Assembly (NCBI RefSeq): GCF_018531375.1
Contig: NZ_JAHBOH010000001.1
Coordinates: 62,001-126,000, forward strand
Length of the DNA stretch: 64,000 bases
From: Cellulomonas fulva
GTDB lineage: Bacteria; Actinomycetota; Actinomycetes; Actinomycetales; Cellulomonadaceae
Direction: 5' to 3'
Shown here one piece after another: positions 1 through 9,189 of the stretch. How positions within the stretch are numbered: position 1 is the first letter of the stretch; each line of letters starts with the position of its first letter. Below the pieces are notes generated by a model. That model ran no database searches, had not been told where the DNA came from, and saw only the letters and a list, made by a program, of their open reading frames with translations. The position numbers and the translations under genes were made by a program.

Positions 1-1929
1 CTTGCCCGCCACGGCCGTGGACGGTGCCGTGACGGTGGGCTTCGGCGTGGCCTTGGCGACGGTGAGCGTGGCCGGGGTCGTCTCGACGGTGCCCGCCGGG
101 TTGGTCAGCACCGCGCGGTACAGCGAGCCCGACTGCGCCACGGCGCTCGTCGCGACCGTGAGGCGACGCGAGTCCGCGTCGGGAACCGTGGTCCAGCTCA
201 CGCCCTTGTCGGTCGAGACCTGCCACGCGTAGTCGACGTACCTGCCCGTCGTCGTGACCGCGAACCCGGCCGACGAGCCCACCGGGACGGACACGTCCGC
301 GGGCGGGGTCGTCACGACGAGGCCGGGGATGTCGACGATCAGCCGCGCCGGGTCGGTGCGCACGGACGCGTTGCCGTCCTTGACGACGGCACGGAACAGC
401 GCACCGTTGTCGGTCGACGCGGTCGTGAGCTCGTAGCTCGCGGCGGCCGCACCCGCGACGGGCTTCCAGGAGACGCCCTCGTCGTCGCTGCGCTCCCAGC
501 CGAACGTCGCCGCGGTCGCGCCCGCGGCGGCCTGCGCGGTGAAGGTCGCGACGTCGCCCTCGGTCGCTCGGGCGTCCTGCGGCCCCGCCCCGGCCAGCTC
601 GGCCGTGCCGAAGGAGATCGGCACGGACAGCTCCTGCGACGCGTTGGCGGCGGCCCCGCCGGCCGCGTACGTGTAGACGCCGTAGCTGCCGGCGAGCGCG
701 TCGGCGGCGGACACGGTCAGGGTCGTGGTGAACGACCCGTCCGGCTCGACCAGGACGTACGCGGCATTGGTCCCGGCGGGGTTGAGGATGTCGAACGACT
801 CCTGCGGGAGGGCCCACTTCTGGTCGATGACCTTGCGGGCCGAGCTCGCGGCCCCGGCGGACGGTCGCCACACGTCGGCGAACTTGCCGAAGATGACGTA
901 CACGCCGGTGGGCTTGCCGGGCAGCGGGGGCCGGTTCGCGCCGATGTTGGCGTTCGGCTGGAAGCCCGTGCCGGTGACCGTGATCGTCGTGGCCGCGTCG
1001 GCGTAGAAACCCGACGTCTGCGAGACCTCGAGCGAGGGCTCCCAGATCGTCCACGCCACGTCGAGGGGCACGGTCGGCTTGGCGGCATCGCGCGCGCCGC
1101 CGCTCGAGTACCAGTACGACGACTGGCCGGTGAGCTCCTGGAACGCCACGAAGTCCTGCGGGAAGGAGCCCCACGTCGCGCCCGTGCGCGTCTGCGCGGT
1201 CCCCGCGGTCGTGACCTCGACGCCCAGGTAGTCGGGCGTCACCGTCAGCCCGGTCGGCGTGACCTCGACGTCGGTGAGCGTCGCGAGCGTGACCTCACGC
1301 GGCGCGATCGCCTCCCACTGCTCCTGGTCCTCCATGCTCGCGCCGTAGCCCGACGCGGTGGCGGTGAGCGTGCCGGTGCCGTCCGCGGCGACCGTGAGCT
1401 CGGGGTCGGTCGCGGTCCAGTACGTGAGTCCGCCGTAGAACGCCACGGTGAACGACCCGTCCCAGGCGATCTCGGCGGTGCCGGCGGCGACGTCCACCGC
1501 GCCCTCGCCCGCCGACAGGCGCACGCGGTTCTTCGAGACGTTCGTCGTGCTGGCGGCGCTCACCGCGGCGCCGGACGGGTTCTGGCACCGGGTCGCCCAC
1601 GTCGGCTGCGCGTACCCGCCCGCGGCGTCCGGCTTCTCGACGGTGACGTCGCCGTCGACCGTCCGGTAGAAGCCGTCCGCCTCGGTCCACACCCGCGACG
1701 AGCCGGTGTTCCCGGCGGCGCCGGCCGAGAGGAAGTTGCAGCCGCCGAAGTAGGCGCCGCCGCCGACCTCGTCGGACAGCCCCCAGGTCAGCTCGACGCC
1801 GTCGACGGCGACAGGCGACGGGTCCTCGGCCGCGGTCGCGGGCGCCGCGAGGGCGACGCCGAGCCCCGCGACGAGCGCGAGGGCGCCCGCGGACGCCACC
1901 GCCCGCGCGCCGAACGCACTGATGCGCAT
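1..1929 (-). CDS. HtaA-like iron-regulated secreted surface protein (3' end outside window)
   Basis: The reading frame runs from an ATG at 1929 off the left edge, giving 643 visible residues. It opens with an export signal (hydrophobic stretch about residues 11-34, probable cleavage after ATAA). The next ~330 residues carry the spaced W-G/F-Y-G and 'GVYVIFGKFADVWRPS'-type segments seen in HtaA-domain proteins, which bind heme on actinobacterial surfaces. After about residue 440 the protein becomes a run of Ig-like beta repeats with 'DGVSW'-type motifs. AAGGGA lies 6 nt before the ATG. Two DtxR/IdeR-like boxes sit in the upstream gap, so iron repression is likely. The HtaA assignment is from remembered family patterns; heme binding is untested, and the C-terminal anchor, if any, lies outside the window. 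Confidence 0.72.
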   Translation of the reverse strand, partial: MRISAFGARAVASAGALALVAGLGVALAAPATAAEDPSPVAVDGVELTWGLSDEVGGGAYFGGCNFLSAGAAGNTGSSRVWTEADGFYRTVDGDVTVEKPDAAGGYAQPTWATRCQNPSGAAVSAASTTNVSKNRVRLSAGEGAVDVAAGTAEIAWDGSFTVAFYGGLTYWTATDPELTVAADGTGTLTATASGYGASMEDQEQWEAIAPREVTLATLTDVEVTPTGLTVTPDYLGVEVTTAGTAQTRTGATWGSFPQDFVAFQELTGQSSYWYSSGGARDAAKPTVPLDVAWTIWEPSLEVSQTSGFYADAATTITVTGTGFQPNANIGANRPPLPGKPTGVYVIFGKFADVWRPSAGAASSARKVIDQKWALPQESFDILNPAGTNAAYVLVEPDGSFTTTLTVSAADALAGSYGVYTYAAGGAAANASQELSVPISFGTAELAGAGPQDARATEGDVATFTAQAAAGATAATFGWERSDDEGVSWKPVAGAAAASYELTTASTDNGALFRAVVKDGNASVRTDPARLIVDIPGLVVTTPPADVSVPVGSSAGFAVTTTGRYVDYAWQVSTDKGVSWTTVPDADSRRLTVATSAVAQSGSLYRAVLTNPAGTVETTPATLTVAKATPKPTVTAPSTAVAGK

Positions 1930-1975
1930 GGTGATCCCTTCAGGAGTCATCTGGTCCGGCGCCCCCAGCCGGTGA

Positions 1976-1994
1976 TGAGGTGAGCCTAACCTCA
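1976..1994. promoter_or_regulatory. DtxR/IdeR-type iron box 1 upstream of the HtaA-like gene
   Basis: TGAGGTGAGCCTAACCTCA matches the 19-bp DtxR/IdeR consensus TWAGGTWAGSCTWACCTWA at 16 of 19 positions and is nearly palindromic. It lies 47 bp upstream of the HtaA-like start, where bound regulator plus iron would block transcription. Confidence 0.75.
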
Positions 1995-2000
1995 TATCAG

Positions 2001-2019
2001 TTAGGTTAGACATACCTCA
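2001..2019. promoter_or_regulatory. DtxR/IdeR-type iron box 2 upstream of the HtaA-like gene
   Basis: TTAGGTTAGACATACCTCA also matches the iron-box consensus at 16 of 19 positions. Its start is 25 bp from that of box 1. The tandem arrangement suggests two dimer pairs and tight repression. Confidence 0.72.
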
Positions 2020-2127
2020 GTACCAGTGACCTCGATCACGTCACCATGACGAAAGTCCTGATGAGCGGGCATCCGCCGCGCGATCCACCTGTTCGGGGGA
2101 CGGACACGCGTCCACCTGACGAGACGG

Positions 2128-3489
2128 TCAGCCTTCGTCGAGCGCCAGCAGGTCGTCGACGGTCTCCCGGCGCAGCAGCGTGCGCACCTCCCCGGACCGC
2201 ACGGCCACCACGGGCGGGCGCGTCAGGAGGTTGTAATTCGAGGCCATCGACCGCCCGTAGGCGCCGGTCGCCGCGACGGCCAGCAGGTCGCCGGCGCGCA
2301 CGTCGCCCGGCAGCTGCACCTCGTGCACCAGGATGTCGCCCGACTCGCAGTGCTTGCCGACCACGCGGGCCAGCACGGGCGGGGCCGACGAGAGCCGCCC
2401 GACGACCTCCGCGTGGTAGCGGGCCCCGTACAGGGCGGGGCGGATGTTGTCGCTCATGCCCCCGTCGACGGACACGTACAGGCGCTCGGTCTCGTCGTCG
2501 ACGCGCACGGGCTTGACGGTGCCGACCGTGTACAGCGTGAGGCCGGCAGGCCCGACGATCGCGCGCCCGGGCTCGATCGAGAACCGCGGCAGCGTCGTCC
2601 CCAGGTCCGCGGCGGCTGCCGCGACCGACGACGCGACGTCCTTGGCGATCCGGTCCGGGTCCAGGGCGACCTCGCCGGGCAGGTAGGCGATGCCGTACCC
2701 GCCGCCCAGGTCGACCTCGTCGACCAGCACGCCGGTGCGCAGCGCGAGCGCCGCGCGCAGCTCCAGCACCACGCGCGCGGCGACCTCGAAGCCCGACGGG
2801 TCGAGGATCTGCGAGCCGATGTGCGAGTGGATGCCCAGCAGGTGCAGCTCGGGGTGGTCGAGCACGGCGAGCAGCGCGGTCATGGCCGGCGCGTCCGCAC
2901 CGTCCCGCGCGGTCACCGACAGGCCGAACTTCTGGTCCTCGTGCGCCGTCGAGATGTACTCGTGGCCGCCGGCGTGCACGCCGGTGGTCACGCGCACCAT
3001 CACGGGTGCGGGGGGAAGCCCGTGGGCACGGACCAGCCCGGCGACGCGCTCCACCTCGACCAGCGAGTCGACGATGATCCGGCCGACGCCCGCCGTCAGG
3101 GCGGCGAGGAGCTCCTCGTCGGACTTGTTGTTGCCGTGCAGCCCGATGTCGGCGCCCGGGACGCCGGCCCGCAGCGCGACCGCGAGCTCGCCGCCCGACG
3201 CGGTGTCCACGCGCAGCCCTTCCTCGTGCACCCACCGCGCGACCGCGACCGAGAGGAACGCCTTGCCGGCGTAGTAGACGTCGACACCCGCCCCGACCTC
3301 GGCGAACGCCTGCGTGAACGCACGCCGGTACGACGAGGCGCGCGCCCGCAGGTCGGCCTCGTCGAGCACGTAGACGGGCGTGCCCACCTCCGCCGCGAGC
3401 CGCGCCACGGGCACGCCGCCCACGACGAGCGCGCCCTCGTCGTCCCGGACGACGCCGGTCGCCCAGGGCTCCCCCGGGACGCTCGTCAC
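2128..3489 (-). CDS. lysA: Diaminopimelate decarboxylase
   Basis: The 453-residue product decarboxylates meso-diaminopimelate to L-lysine, the last step of lysine synthesis. It has the fold-type III PLP decarboxylase layout: 'YYAGKAF' with the PLP lysine near residue 76, HIGSQ and a glycine-rich DLGGGYG phosphate-binding segment in the barrel, and 'CESGD' in the C-terminal domain. The GTG start at 3489 overlaps the argS stop by 4 bp, so the two are probably translationally coupled. A longer in-frame ORF upstream is only read-through of argS in another frame. argS–lysA is a common actinobacterial pair. The homoserine/threonine genes that often follow are absent here; the iron-regulated surface gene comes next. 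Confidence 0.96.
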   Translation of the reverse strand: MTSVPGEPWATGVVRDDEGALVVGGVPVARLAAEVGTPVYVLDEADLRARASSYRRAFTQAFAEVGAGVDVYYAGKAFLSVAVARWVHEEGLRVDTASGGELAVALRAGVPGADIGLHGNNKSDEELLAALTAGVGRIIVDSLVEVERVAGLVRAHGLPPAPVMVRVTTGVHAGGHEYISTAHEDQKFGLSVTARDGADAPAMTALLAVLDHPELHLLGIHSHIGSQILDPSGFEVAARVVLELRAALALRTGVLVDEVDLGGGYGIAYLPGEVALDPDRIAKDVASSVAAAAADLGTTLPRFSIEPGRAIVGPAGLTLYTVGTVKPVRVDDETERLYVSVDGGMSDNIRPALYGARYHAEVVGRLSSAPPVLARVVGKHCESGDILVHEVQLPGDVRAGDLLAVAATGAYGRSMASNYNLLTRPPVVAVRSGEVRTLLRRETVDDLLALDEG

Positions 3490-5165
3490 ATCCGCTCCGG
3501 CGCGCTCACGCCCAGCAGACCCAGGCCGTTCGCGAGCACCTGCCGCGTCGCGTCGTTGAGCCACAGCCGCGTGCGGTGGACGTCGCCGACCTCCTCGTCG
3601 CCGAACGGCATGACCCGGCGCTGCCCGTACCAGGTGTGGTACGCGCCCGCGAGCTCCTCGAGGTACCGCGCGACGCGGTGCGGCTCGCGCAGGTTCGCGG
3701 CCTGCGCGACGACGCGGGGGAAGTCGGCGATCCGGCCGAGCAGCTCCGCCTCGGTCTCGTGGTCGAGCAGCCCCGCGTCGAACCCGTCCTCGCGCCGCAC
3801 TCCCGCGTCGGCGGCGTTGCGCGCCACGTTGACGGTCCGGGCGTGCGCGTACTGCACGTAGTAGACGGGGTTCTCGTTCTTGGCGCTGGCCAGCAGGTCG
3901 AGGTCCAGGTCGATCGCGCTGTCGGCCGACGAGCGCGCGAGCGAGTACCGCGCGGCGTCGACGCCCACGGCCTCGACCAGGTCGTCGATCGTCACGACCG
4001 TGCCCGCGCGCTTGGACATCCGCACCGGCTGCCCGTCGCGGACCAGGTTCACCAGCTGGCCGATGAGGATCTCGAGGTTGACGTCCGGGTCGTCGCCGAA
4101 GGCGGCCGCGACCGCGCGCATGCGGCCGACGTACCCGTGGTGGTCGGCGCCGAGCATCATCACGACCCTGTCGAAGCCGCGCTCGCGCTTGTCGAGGTAG
4201 TACGCGATGTCGCCCGCGATGTACGCCGCCTCGCCGTCCGACTTGATGACGACGCGGTCCTTGTCGTCGCCGAAGTCGGTGGTGCGCAGCCACGTCGCGC
4301 CGTCCGCGTCGAACACGTGCCCGAGCTCGCGCAGCCGCGCGACCGCCCGCTCCACGGCTCCGGACTCGTGCACCGAGTCCTCGTGGAAGTACACGTCGAA
4401 GTCCACGCCGAAGTCGTGCAGCGACGTCTTGATCTCGGCGAACATCAGCTCCACGCCGCGCGCGCGGAAGGCCTCGGTGGCGTCGGCGTCGGCGAGCGTC
4501 GTCGGGTCCGGCTCGCCGGCCGCGGCGGCGTCCGCCACGACCTGCGCGGCGATCTCCGTGATGTAGTCGCCGCCGTACCCGTCCTCCGGCGCCTCCTGGC
4601 CGCGGGCGCGGGCGACGAGCGACCGCGCGAACCGGTCGATCTGCGCGCCGTGGTCGTTGAAGTAGTACTCGCGGGTCACGTCGGCGCCGGACGCCTCGAG
4701 CACGCGCGCGAGGCTGTCGCCCACGGCCGCCCAGCGCACGCCGCCGATGTGCAGCGGGCCGGTCGGGTTCGCGGAGACGAACTCGAGGTTGACCCGGTGC
4801 CCGGCCTCGGTGTCGTTGTGCCCGTACGACGAGCCCTGCTCGACGACCGTGCGCGCGAGCTCGCCCGCCGCCGCCGCGTCGAGCCGGATGTTGAGGAACC
4901 CGGGTCCGGCGATCTCCACCGCCGCGACGCCGGGGGTGCTCGCCAGCCGCTTCGCGAGCTCGTCGGCCATCGCCCGGGGGTTGGTGCCCGCCTTCTTGGC
5001 GAGCTGCAGCGCGACGTTGGTGGCCCAGTCCCCGTGCTCACGCTGACGGGGCCGCTCCAGGTGCACCTGCGCCGGGACGTCGGCGGGGTCGAGGGCGAAC
5101 GTGCCGTCGGCGACGGCGGCCTGCAGGGCGGCCGCGAGCGCCTGGGAGAGCTGGTCGGGAGTCAC
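3486..5165 (-). CDS. argS: Arginyl-tRNA synthetase
   Basis: A 559-residue class I aminoacyl-tRNA synthetase that charges tRNA-Arg. It has the N-terminal additional domain typical of ArgRS, the HIGH-type signature 'GPLHIGG' near residues 137-142, a KMSKS-type 'MSKRAG' loop near residue 390, and an all-helical anticodon-binding C-terminus ending '[11 protein letters not shown]'. The GTG start at 5165 overlaps the stop of the upstream transporter by 4 bp, and its own stop overlaps the lysA start, so three genes probably form one transcript. A tRNA-Arg gene lies about 2 kb away but is not linked transcriptionally. Confidence 0.97.
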   Translation of the reverse strand: MTPDQLSQALAAALQAAVADGTFALDPADVPAQVHLERPRQREHGDWATNVALQLAKKAGTNPRAMADELAKRLASTPGVAAVEIAGPGFLNIRLDAAAAGELARTVVEQGSSYGHNDTEAGHRVNLEFVSANPTGPLHIGGVRWAAVGDSLARVLEASGADVTREYYFNDHGAQIDRFARSLVARARGQEAPEDGYGGDYITEIAAQVVADAAAAGEPDPTTLADADATEAFRARGVELMFAEIKTSLHDFGVDFDVYFHEDSVHESGAVERAVARLRELGHVFDADGATWLRTTDFGDDKDRVVIKSDGEAAYIAGDIAYYLDKRERGFDRVVMMLGADHHGYVGRMRAVAAAFGDDPDVNLEILIGQLVNLVRDGQPVRMSKRAGTVVTIDDLVEAVGVDAARYSLARSSADSAIDLDLDLLASAKNENPVYYVQYAHARTVNVARNAADAGVRREDGFDAGLLDHETEAELLGRIADFPRVVAQAANLREPHRVARYLEELAGAYHTWYGQRRVMPFGDEEVGDVHRTRLWLNDATRQVLANGLGLLGVSAPERM

Positions 5166-6442
5166 CGGTCAAGGGTAGGGGAACCCGGCACCCGCTCGGC
5201 CGCGGCGCCCAGCACCTCCGGCCGGCACGCGCGCCACGCCGCGACCAGCAGCACGACGAGCAGTCCGATCAGCACCAGCAGCGGCGCGGTCCAGCTGCCC
5301 GTCGCGTCGTACAGCAGCCCGATCCCGAGCGGTCCCAGACCCGCCAGCGCGTAGCCGACGCCCTGCACCATGCCCGACAGCAGCACCGCGAGCGCCGGCG
5401 TCGCGGTGCGCAGGCCGATGAGCGCGAGCAGCACCGGGAAGGAGCTGGGCCCCAGCCCGAGCAGCACCATCCACACGGCGGTGCCGTGGGCGGGCGCCAG
5501 GAGCAGCCCCAGGTACCCGGCGGCCCAGCAGGCCACGAACCCTACGACGAGCGGGTACGGCGAGCGCATCCGCGCGGTCAGCACCGGCGCGACGAGCGAC
5601 GCGGGCAGGCCGAGGATCGCGAACACCGCCAGCCACCGCCCGCCGACCTCGGTGCCCAGCCCGGCGTCGGCCAGGATCTCCGGCAGCCAGGCGAACACCG
5701 TGTAGGTGCCGAGCGAGTTCACCGCGAACGTCACCGCCATGGCCCAGGCGAGGTGCGAGCGCCAGACGAGGCGGGCGTCCCCGTCGCCCGCGGTCGTGAC
5801 CACCGAGGCAGCCGGCCGCGGGGCTCGTCGGACCAGCTCCCGCAGGTGGGCGCGCGCCGTGACGGACCGGACCACCACCACGACCCACGGCACGGCGGCG
5901 ACCACCCCGACGCCGGCCCACACGCCCACCGACCACCGCCAGCCCGCGGCCTGCGCGAGCGGCAGCGCGACGAGCGGCGGGACCGCCGTGCTGATCGACA
6001 GCGCGACGGAGTACGCCGCGGTGACGGGACCGATGCGGTCCGGGAAGTACCGCTTGACCAGCGGCGGCAGCAGCACGTTGCCCATGCCCATGCCCGCGAG
6101 CGCGACGACCGACCAGGCGAGGAACGCGGGCGCGGTACCGGACGCCGCGCGCAGCACCTCGCCCGCCGCGGACAGCAGCAGCGCGAGCACCATCGTCGGC
6201 TCCAGCCCCACCCGCCGGGCGAGCAGCGGCGCGAGCGAGCCGAACAGCGCGAAGGAGAGCACCGGGATGGTGCCCAGCAGGCCGGTCTCGGCGGACGTCA
6301 GCGGGACGTCCTGCCCCATCACGTCGAGGATCGGCGAGACCGCCGCGACGGCGATGCGCAGGTTGAGGCCCACCAGCACGATGCCGGCGAGCACGACGAG
6401 CCGACCGCGCCACGGCGCGGGGGTGTCAGGACGGACGTTCAC
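5162..6442 (-). CDS. MFS transporter, CynX/NimT-like
   Basis: A 426-residue protein with about twelve hydrophobic segments, typical of the major facilitator superfamily. The N-terminal '[15 protein letters not shown]' helix and the '[14 protein letters not shown]' segment resemble the CynX/NimT (cyanate/nitroimidazole) group, whose members move small anions or drugs; the substrate here cannot be read from sequence. The GTG at 6442 is chosen because the upstream reading frame is low-complexity G/C repeat. Its stop overlaps the argS GTG. It is divergent from a FadR-type regulator starting at 6621, which may control it. Confidence 0.85.
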   Translation of the reverse strand: MNVRPDTPAPWRGRLVVLAGIVLVGLNLRIAVAAVSPILDVMGQDVPLTSAETGLLGTIPVLSFALFGSLAPLLARRVGLEPTMVLALLLSAAGEVLRAASGTAPAFLAWSVVALAGMGMGNVLLPPLVKRYFPDRIGPVTAAYSVALSISTAVPPLVALPLAQAAGWRWSVGVWAGVGVVAAVPWVVVVVRSVTARAHLRELVRRAPRPAASVVTTAGDGDARLVWRSHLAWAMAVTFAVNSLGTYTVFAWLPEILADAGLGTEVGGRWLAVFAILGLPASLVAPVLTARMRSPYPLVVGFVACWAAGYLGLLLAPAHGTAVWMVLLGLGPSSFPVLLALIGLRTATPALAVLLSGMVQGVGYALAGLGPLGIGLLYDATGSWTAPLLVLIGLLVVLLVAAWRACRPEVLGAAAERVPGSPTLDR

Positions 6443-6468
6443 GGGTCTCCGGGCGGCGCGGGGGCGGG

Positions 6469-6517
6469 GCGGGCTGGCGGGCGGGCTGGCGGACGGGCTG
6501 CGGGCGGGCTGGCGGGC
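6469..6517. repeat. Short tandem GC repeat between the MFS gene and its divergent regulator
   Basis: About four degenerate copies of a 9-12 nt unit resembling GCGGGCTGGCGG lie in the divergent promoter region. They do not look like operator dyads and may simply be slippage-prone sequence. Confidence 0.6.
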
Positions 6518-6620
6518 GGACACGACGCGGTCGGTCGCAGGTCGGGTCTCGCGGGTCTGGCGGAGGCACGGCCGGGCGGTGTTGACTGCACCGCATGCCT
6601 GCACACGGAGTCCCTCGACG

Positions 6621-7274
6621 ATGACGCGACGGACCGGTCTGATCGATTCGACCGTACAGGAGCTCCGGGGCCGGATCGCGAGCGGCGAGTGGCCGGTGGG
6701 CTCGCGGATCCCGCCCGAGCCGCAGCTGGTCGCCCTGCTCGGCGTGGGCCGCAACACGGTCCGCGAGGCGGTGCAGTCGCTGGTCCACGCCGGGCTGCTG
6801 GAGCGCCGGCAGGGATCGGGCACCTACGTGCTCTCCGCCTCCGAGCTCGCCGCCTCGATGGGCCGCCAGATCGCCGACGCGCGGCAGCGCGACGTGGTCG
6901 AGGTGCGCCGCGCGCTCGAGGCCGAGGCGGCGCGCCTCGCGTCGCGCCGCCGCACCGCCCTCGACGCCGCCGCCCTGATGGACCGGCGCGACGAGCGCGC
7001 GGCGGCCTACCTGTCGGCCGACATCGACGCCATGGTCGCCACCGACCTGGCGCTGCACCGCACGATCGTGCGCGCCGCCGCCAACCCGCTGCTGCTCTCG
7101 CTCTACGAGAACCTGATCGACGCGATCGGCGAGAACATCCGGTTCAACTTCGTCACCGACTACCACGGCCAGTCGGCGCACGACGGGCTGGTCGAGGCGA
7201 TCGTCGCCGGCGACGAGGCGCGCGCGGTCAAGGAGACCGACCACTACCTGTCCGCCCTCCTCGGCGAGTCCTGA
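6621..7274 (+). CDS. FadR-subfamily GntR transcriptional regulator
   Basis: A 217-residue DNA-binding regulator. Residues 1-70 form a winged helix-turn-helix of GntR type ('IPPEPQLVALLGVGRNTVREA', then a 'GSGTYV' wing). Residues 75-205 form a helical FCD ligand domain with 'DLALHRTIVRAAANPLL', whose Asp and His residues usually hold a metal and an organic acid. The ATG at 6621 begins 'MTRRTGLIDSTVQELR', the normal start for the domain. It is divergent from the MFS exporter and plausibly controls it and perhaps itself. The ligand is unknown. Confidence 0.9.
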   Translation: MTRRTGLIDSTVQELRGRIASGEWPVGSRIPPEPQLVALLGVGRNTVREAVQSLVHAGLLERRQGSGTYVLSASELAASMGRQIADARQRDVVEVRRALEAEAARLASRRRTALDAAALMDRRDERAAAYLSADIDAMVATDLALHRTIVRAAANPLLLSLYENLIDAIGENIRFNFVTDYHGQSAHDGLVEAIVAGDEARAVKETDHYLSALLGES

Positions 7275-7324
7275 CCCACGCGGTCGGGCTGGTAGTCTCG
7301 CTGGCTGATGCGTCCGCGCATCGC

Positions 7325-7400
7325 GCGCCCGTAGCTCAGCGGATAGAGCGTCTGCCTCCGGAGCAGAAGGTCGAAGGTTCGAATCCTTTCGGGCGCACCA
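7325..7400 (+). tRNA. tRNA-Arg (anticodon CCG), CCA encoded
   Basis: A 76-nt cloverleaf. The acceptor stem gcgcccg pairs with cgggcgc. The D-arm is 'gtagctcagcggatagagc'. The anticodon stem tctgc/gcaga encloses ctccgga, giving anticodon CCG for the CGG codon. The T-arm has 'ggttcgaatcc', then discriminator A and an encoded CCA. A strong hairpin terminator follows. Confidence 0.97.
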
Positions 7401-7417
7401 TGGGATCACCCAGCACC

Positions 7418-7450
7418 GAGGCCGCGCCGTCATCCCGACGGCGCGGCCTC
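7418..7450 (+). terminator. Terminator after tRNA-Arg
   Basis: A perfect 14-bp stem (gaggccgcgccgtc / gacggcgcggcctc) around a 5-nt loop begins 18 nt after the tRNA. There is no U-tract, as usual at this GC content. It may also stop transcripts from the convergent epimerase gene. Confidence 0.85.
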
Positions 7451-7516
7451 GTCGTGTCTTCGCCGCTGGGCGCCGCTCCGGGATCCCGAGCCCGCACCGA
7501 CCGATGCACGTCGGTC

Positions 7517-8359
7517 TCAGCGCCAGGTGCGCTGGGGGTTCCAGCCGAGCAGGCGGCGGGCCTTGTCGATACCGAGCAGCGTCTCGTGCCCGACGAGCTC
7601 GCGCCGCACCGGGACGTCGGGCAGGTGCGTCGCGACGAGCTCGGCGGTGGGCGTCGCCAGCACGGTGTCCGGTGACGCGATCACGAACGCCTCGAAGCCG
7701 CGCAGGTCGCTCTCGAGCGCGAGCCTGACGGCCTCGGCGCCGTCGACCGCGTCGATGTAGCTCCACAGGTTCCAGCCGCGCTGCTCGGGCGTGAAGGAGG
7801 CGAACTGCGCGTAGTCCTCCTCGACCATGACGTTCGAGAACCGCAGCCCCAGGATCTTCAGCTCGGGGTCCCACCGCGCGAAGTGCCGGGCCATCTCCTC
7901 CTCGACCGCCTTGCCGAGCGAGTAGGTGGACTCGGGACGCACGGCGTACTCCTCGTCGACCGGCACGTACGGCGGCGGGGTCTCGAAGGGCAGGCCCAGG
8001 ACGGTCTCCGACGAGGCCCACACCACGTCCCGGATGCCCGCCTGGCGGGCGGCGAGGAAGACGTGGTGCGTCGCGACGACGTTGTTGGCGAACGTGGCCC
8101 CGCTCGGACGCAGGCCGGGCGCGGGGATCGCGGCCAGGTGCACCACGGCGTCCACGCCCCGGTACCGGTCGTCGACGCCGTGCAGCATCTCGACGACCTG
8201 GCCCAGGTCGGTCAGGTCGACGCGCGTGAACAACGCCGGCTGGTCCGGCGGCGGCGGCGCCACGTCGGCGTTCACCACCGTGTACCCGTGCTCCGCGAGG
8301 TGCTCGACCACCGCCCGGCCCAGCTTGCCGCTGCCACCCGTCACCACGACCGTCTGCAT
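7517..8359 (-). CDS. NAD-dependent epimerase/dehydratase (extended SDR)
   Basis: A 280-residue Rossmann-fold protein. TGGSGKLG at residues 7-14 binds NAD(P), 'VVHLAAIP' follows the fourth strand, and Y146-x3-K150 (YSLGK) is the catalytic pair of the extended SDR family. Such proteins epimerise, dehydrate or oxidise sugar nucleotides or uronates. The 'FSNVM' and 'NLWSYIDAVDGAEAV' segments suit a sugar substrate, but which one is not evident. It stands alone, convergent with the tRNA. A TAACGT –10 hexamer exactly 7 nt before the ATG suggests a leaderless mRNA whose promoter overlaps the end of the M15 peptidase gene. Confidence 0.85.
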   Translation of the reverse strand: MQTVVVTGGSGKLGRAVVEHLAEHGYTVVNADVAPPPPDQPALFTRVDLTDLGQVVEMLHGVDDRYRGVDAVVHLAAIPAPGLRPSGATFANNVVATHHVFLAARQAGIRDVVWASSETVLGLPFETPPPYVPVDEEYAVRPESTYSLGKAVEEEMARHFARWDPELKILGLRFSNVMVEEDYAQFASFTPEQRGWNLWSYIDAVDGAEAVRLALESDLRGFEAFVIASPDTVLATPTAELVATHLPDVPVRRELVGHETLLGIDKARRLLGWNPQRTWR

Positions 8360-8366
8360 GGGAGCG

Positions 8367-8372
8367 ACGTTA
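8367..8372 (-). promoter_or_regulatory. Putative leaderless –10 for the epimerase gene
   Basis: Reading the minus strand, TAACGT is followed by a 7-nt spacer and the ATG at 8359. This places the transcription start at the start codon. It overlaps the last codon of the upstream peptidase gene. Confidence 0.55.
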
Positions 8373-9029
8373 CCGAGCCTCGCGTCTGCTCCGGACCGCG
8401 CGGACCCGGTTCTCCACGATCGTCTTGAGCTGCGCCCGCGTGAGCGCGCCGGTCGGCAGCGCCGCCGCCAGGTCCTCGACCAGCGCGTCGCGCGCGTCCT
8501 CGACGGCGGACGCGACGACGCTGCGGACCGCGGTCCGGAACGCTCGGCCGCTCCCGGTCGAGCCCGCGGCAGCCTCCTCCCACAGCTTGCGCGACTCGCT
8601 GCGGACGACGGTCCGCACGAGCTCCTCCATCTCCTCCAGCGTCACGGCCATCTCGTCGGCCTCCTCGTCCTGGTGCTGATCGGTGTCCGGGCCGTAGACC
8701 ATGTGCCACGGCTCGTTGGCGACCGTGTCCTTGGCGAACCCGTACTCCGACCGGGCCCGCACCCAGGACCGGGCCGGCTCCGCGATGTCGATCGCGTTGC
8801 CGACCTCGTGCAGCGACTCCCCCGGGCGCGCCGCTGTCGCCGCCAGCTCGCCCCGCAGGAAGGCCGCGTAGAGCGCGGCCTGCTCGGCGTTCGTCCGTCC
8901 GGCGTCGGACAGGCACCCGCCGGGCATGCCCGCGGCCTTCATCCGCTCGTAGGCCCGCGCGGCGGAGGCGTCGAGCCAGCCCTGCTGCCCGTTGCGGCGG
9001 TTCACGTCGGAGATCGGCACACCGCTCAT
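8370..9029 (-). CDS. M15-family (VanY/endolysin-like) zinc carboxypeptidase
   Basis: A 219-residue protein whose first ~115 residues match the M15 D-Ala-D-Ala carboxypeptidase/endolysin fold. S72-L-H74-E-V-G-N-A-I-D81 gives two zinc ligands, and E106-P-W-H109 gives the catalytic Glu and third ligand. All active-site residues are present, so muropeptide cleavage is likely. The remaining ~100 residues are a charged, helical tail with no wall-binding domain I recognise. There is no signal peptide or membrane helix, which is typical of phage lysins and unusual for a housekeeping VanY. GGGAGGTGGG precedes the ATG at 9029. No other phage gene is nearby. Confidence 0.82.
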   Translation of the reverse strand: MSGVPISDVNRRNGQQGWLDASAARAYERMKAAGMPGGCLSDAGRTNAEQAALYAAFLRGELAATAARPGESLHEVGNAIDIAEPARSWVRARSEYGFAKDTVANEPWHMVYGPDTDQHQDEEADEMAVTLEEMEELVRTVVRSESRKLWEEAAAGSTGSGRAFRTAVRSVVASAVEDARDALVEDLAAALPTGALTRAQLKTIVENRVRAVRSRREAR

Positions 9030-9119
9030 GGCCCACCTCCCCACGCCCTCGAGCTGTCCGTCCTCTCGCGAAGGAGGAGCCGCGGGGGCACCGCCACGGA
9101 CATCCGGGCGGACCGTTGG

Positions 9120-9125
9120 TAGGTT
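9120..9125 (+). promoter_or_regulatory. Putative leaderless –10 for the antiporter leader ORF
   Basis: TAGGTT is followed by 7 nt and an ATG at 9133. The same hexamer-to-start geometry recurs before many genes in the window. Confidence 0.55.
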
Positions 9126-9132
9126 CCCGAGG

Positions 9133-9189
9133 ATGAGGCACGGGCAGCGGGACGGGCAGCGGGACGGGCAGCGCCGGGCGGCGTCCTGA
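9133..9189 (+). CDS. 18-residue Arg/Gln-rich leader peptide coupled to the Na+/H+ antiporter
   Basis: ATG to TGA encodes MRHGQRDGQRDGQRRAAS. The repeated GQRD unit comes from a 12-nt tandem DNA repeat (cgggcagcggga). The stop TGA shares its A with the antiporter ATG (TGATG), the classic termination–reinitiation arrangement, and no good Shine-Dalgarno precedes the antiporter itself. A –10 hexamer 7 nt upstream makes the peptide ORF the likely first codon of a leaderless transcript. It may act only as a coupling device, or as a sensor of ribosome progress through its five arginine codons (AGG, CGG, CGG, CGC, CGG). It could instead be chance, since the repeat is low-complexity. Confidence 0.5.
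   Translation: MRHGQRDGQRDGQRRAAS
9141..9173 (+). repeat. 12-nt tandem repeat inside the leader ORF
   Basis: Nearly three copies of CGGGCAGCGGGA. The 12-nt period preserves the reading frame, so copy-number change would alter peptide length without a frameshift. Confidence 0.8.

Noticed and set aside
2323..3861. Long plus-strand ORFs across lysA/argS
   Set aside because: Antisense shadows; both minus-strand genes show full catalytic motifs.
6469..6517. CRISPR-like repeat
   Set aside because: Units are 9-12 nt and contiguous with no spacers.
7325..9029. Integrated element at the tRNA-Arg gene ending near the M15 peptidase
   Set aside because: No integrase, no direct repeat of the tRNA 3' end and no other phage-like gene were seen.
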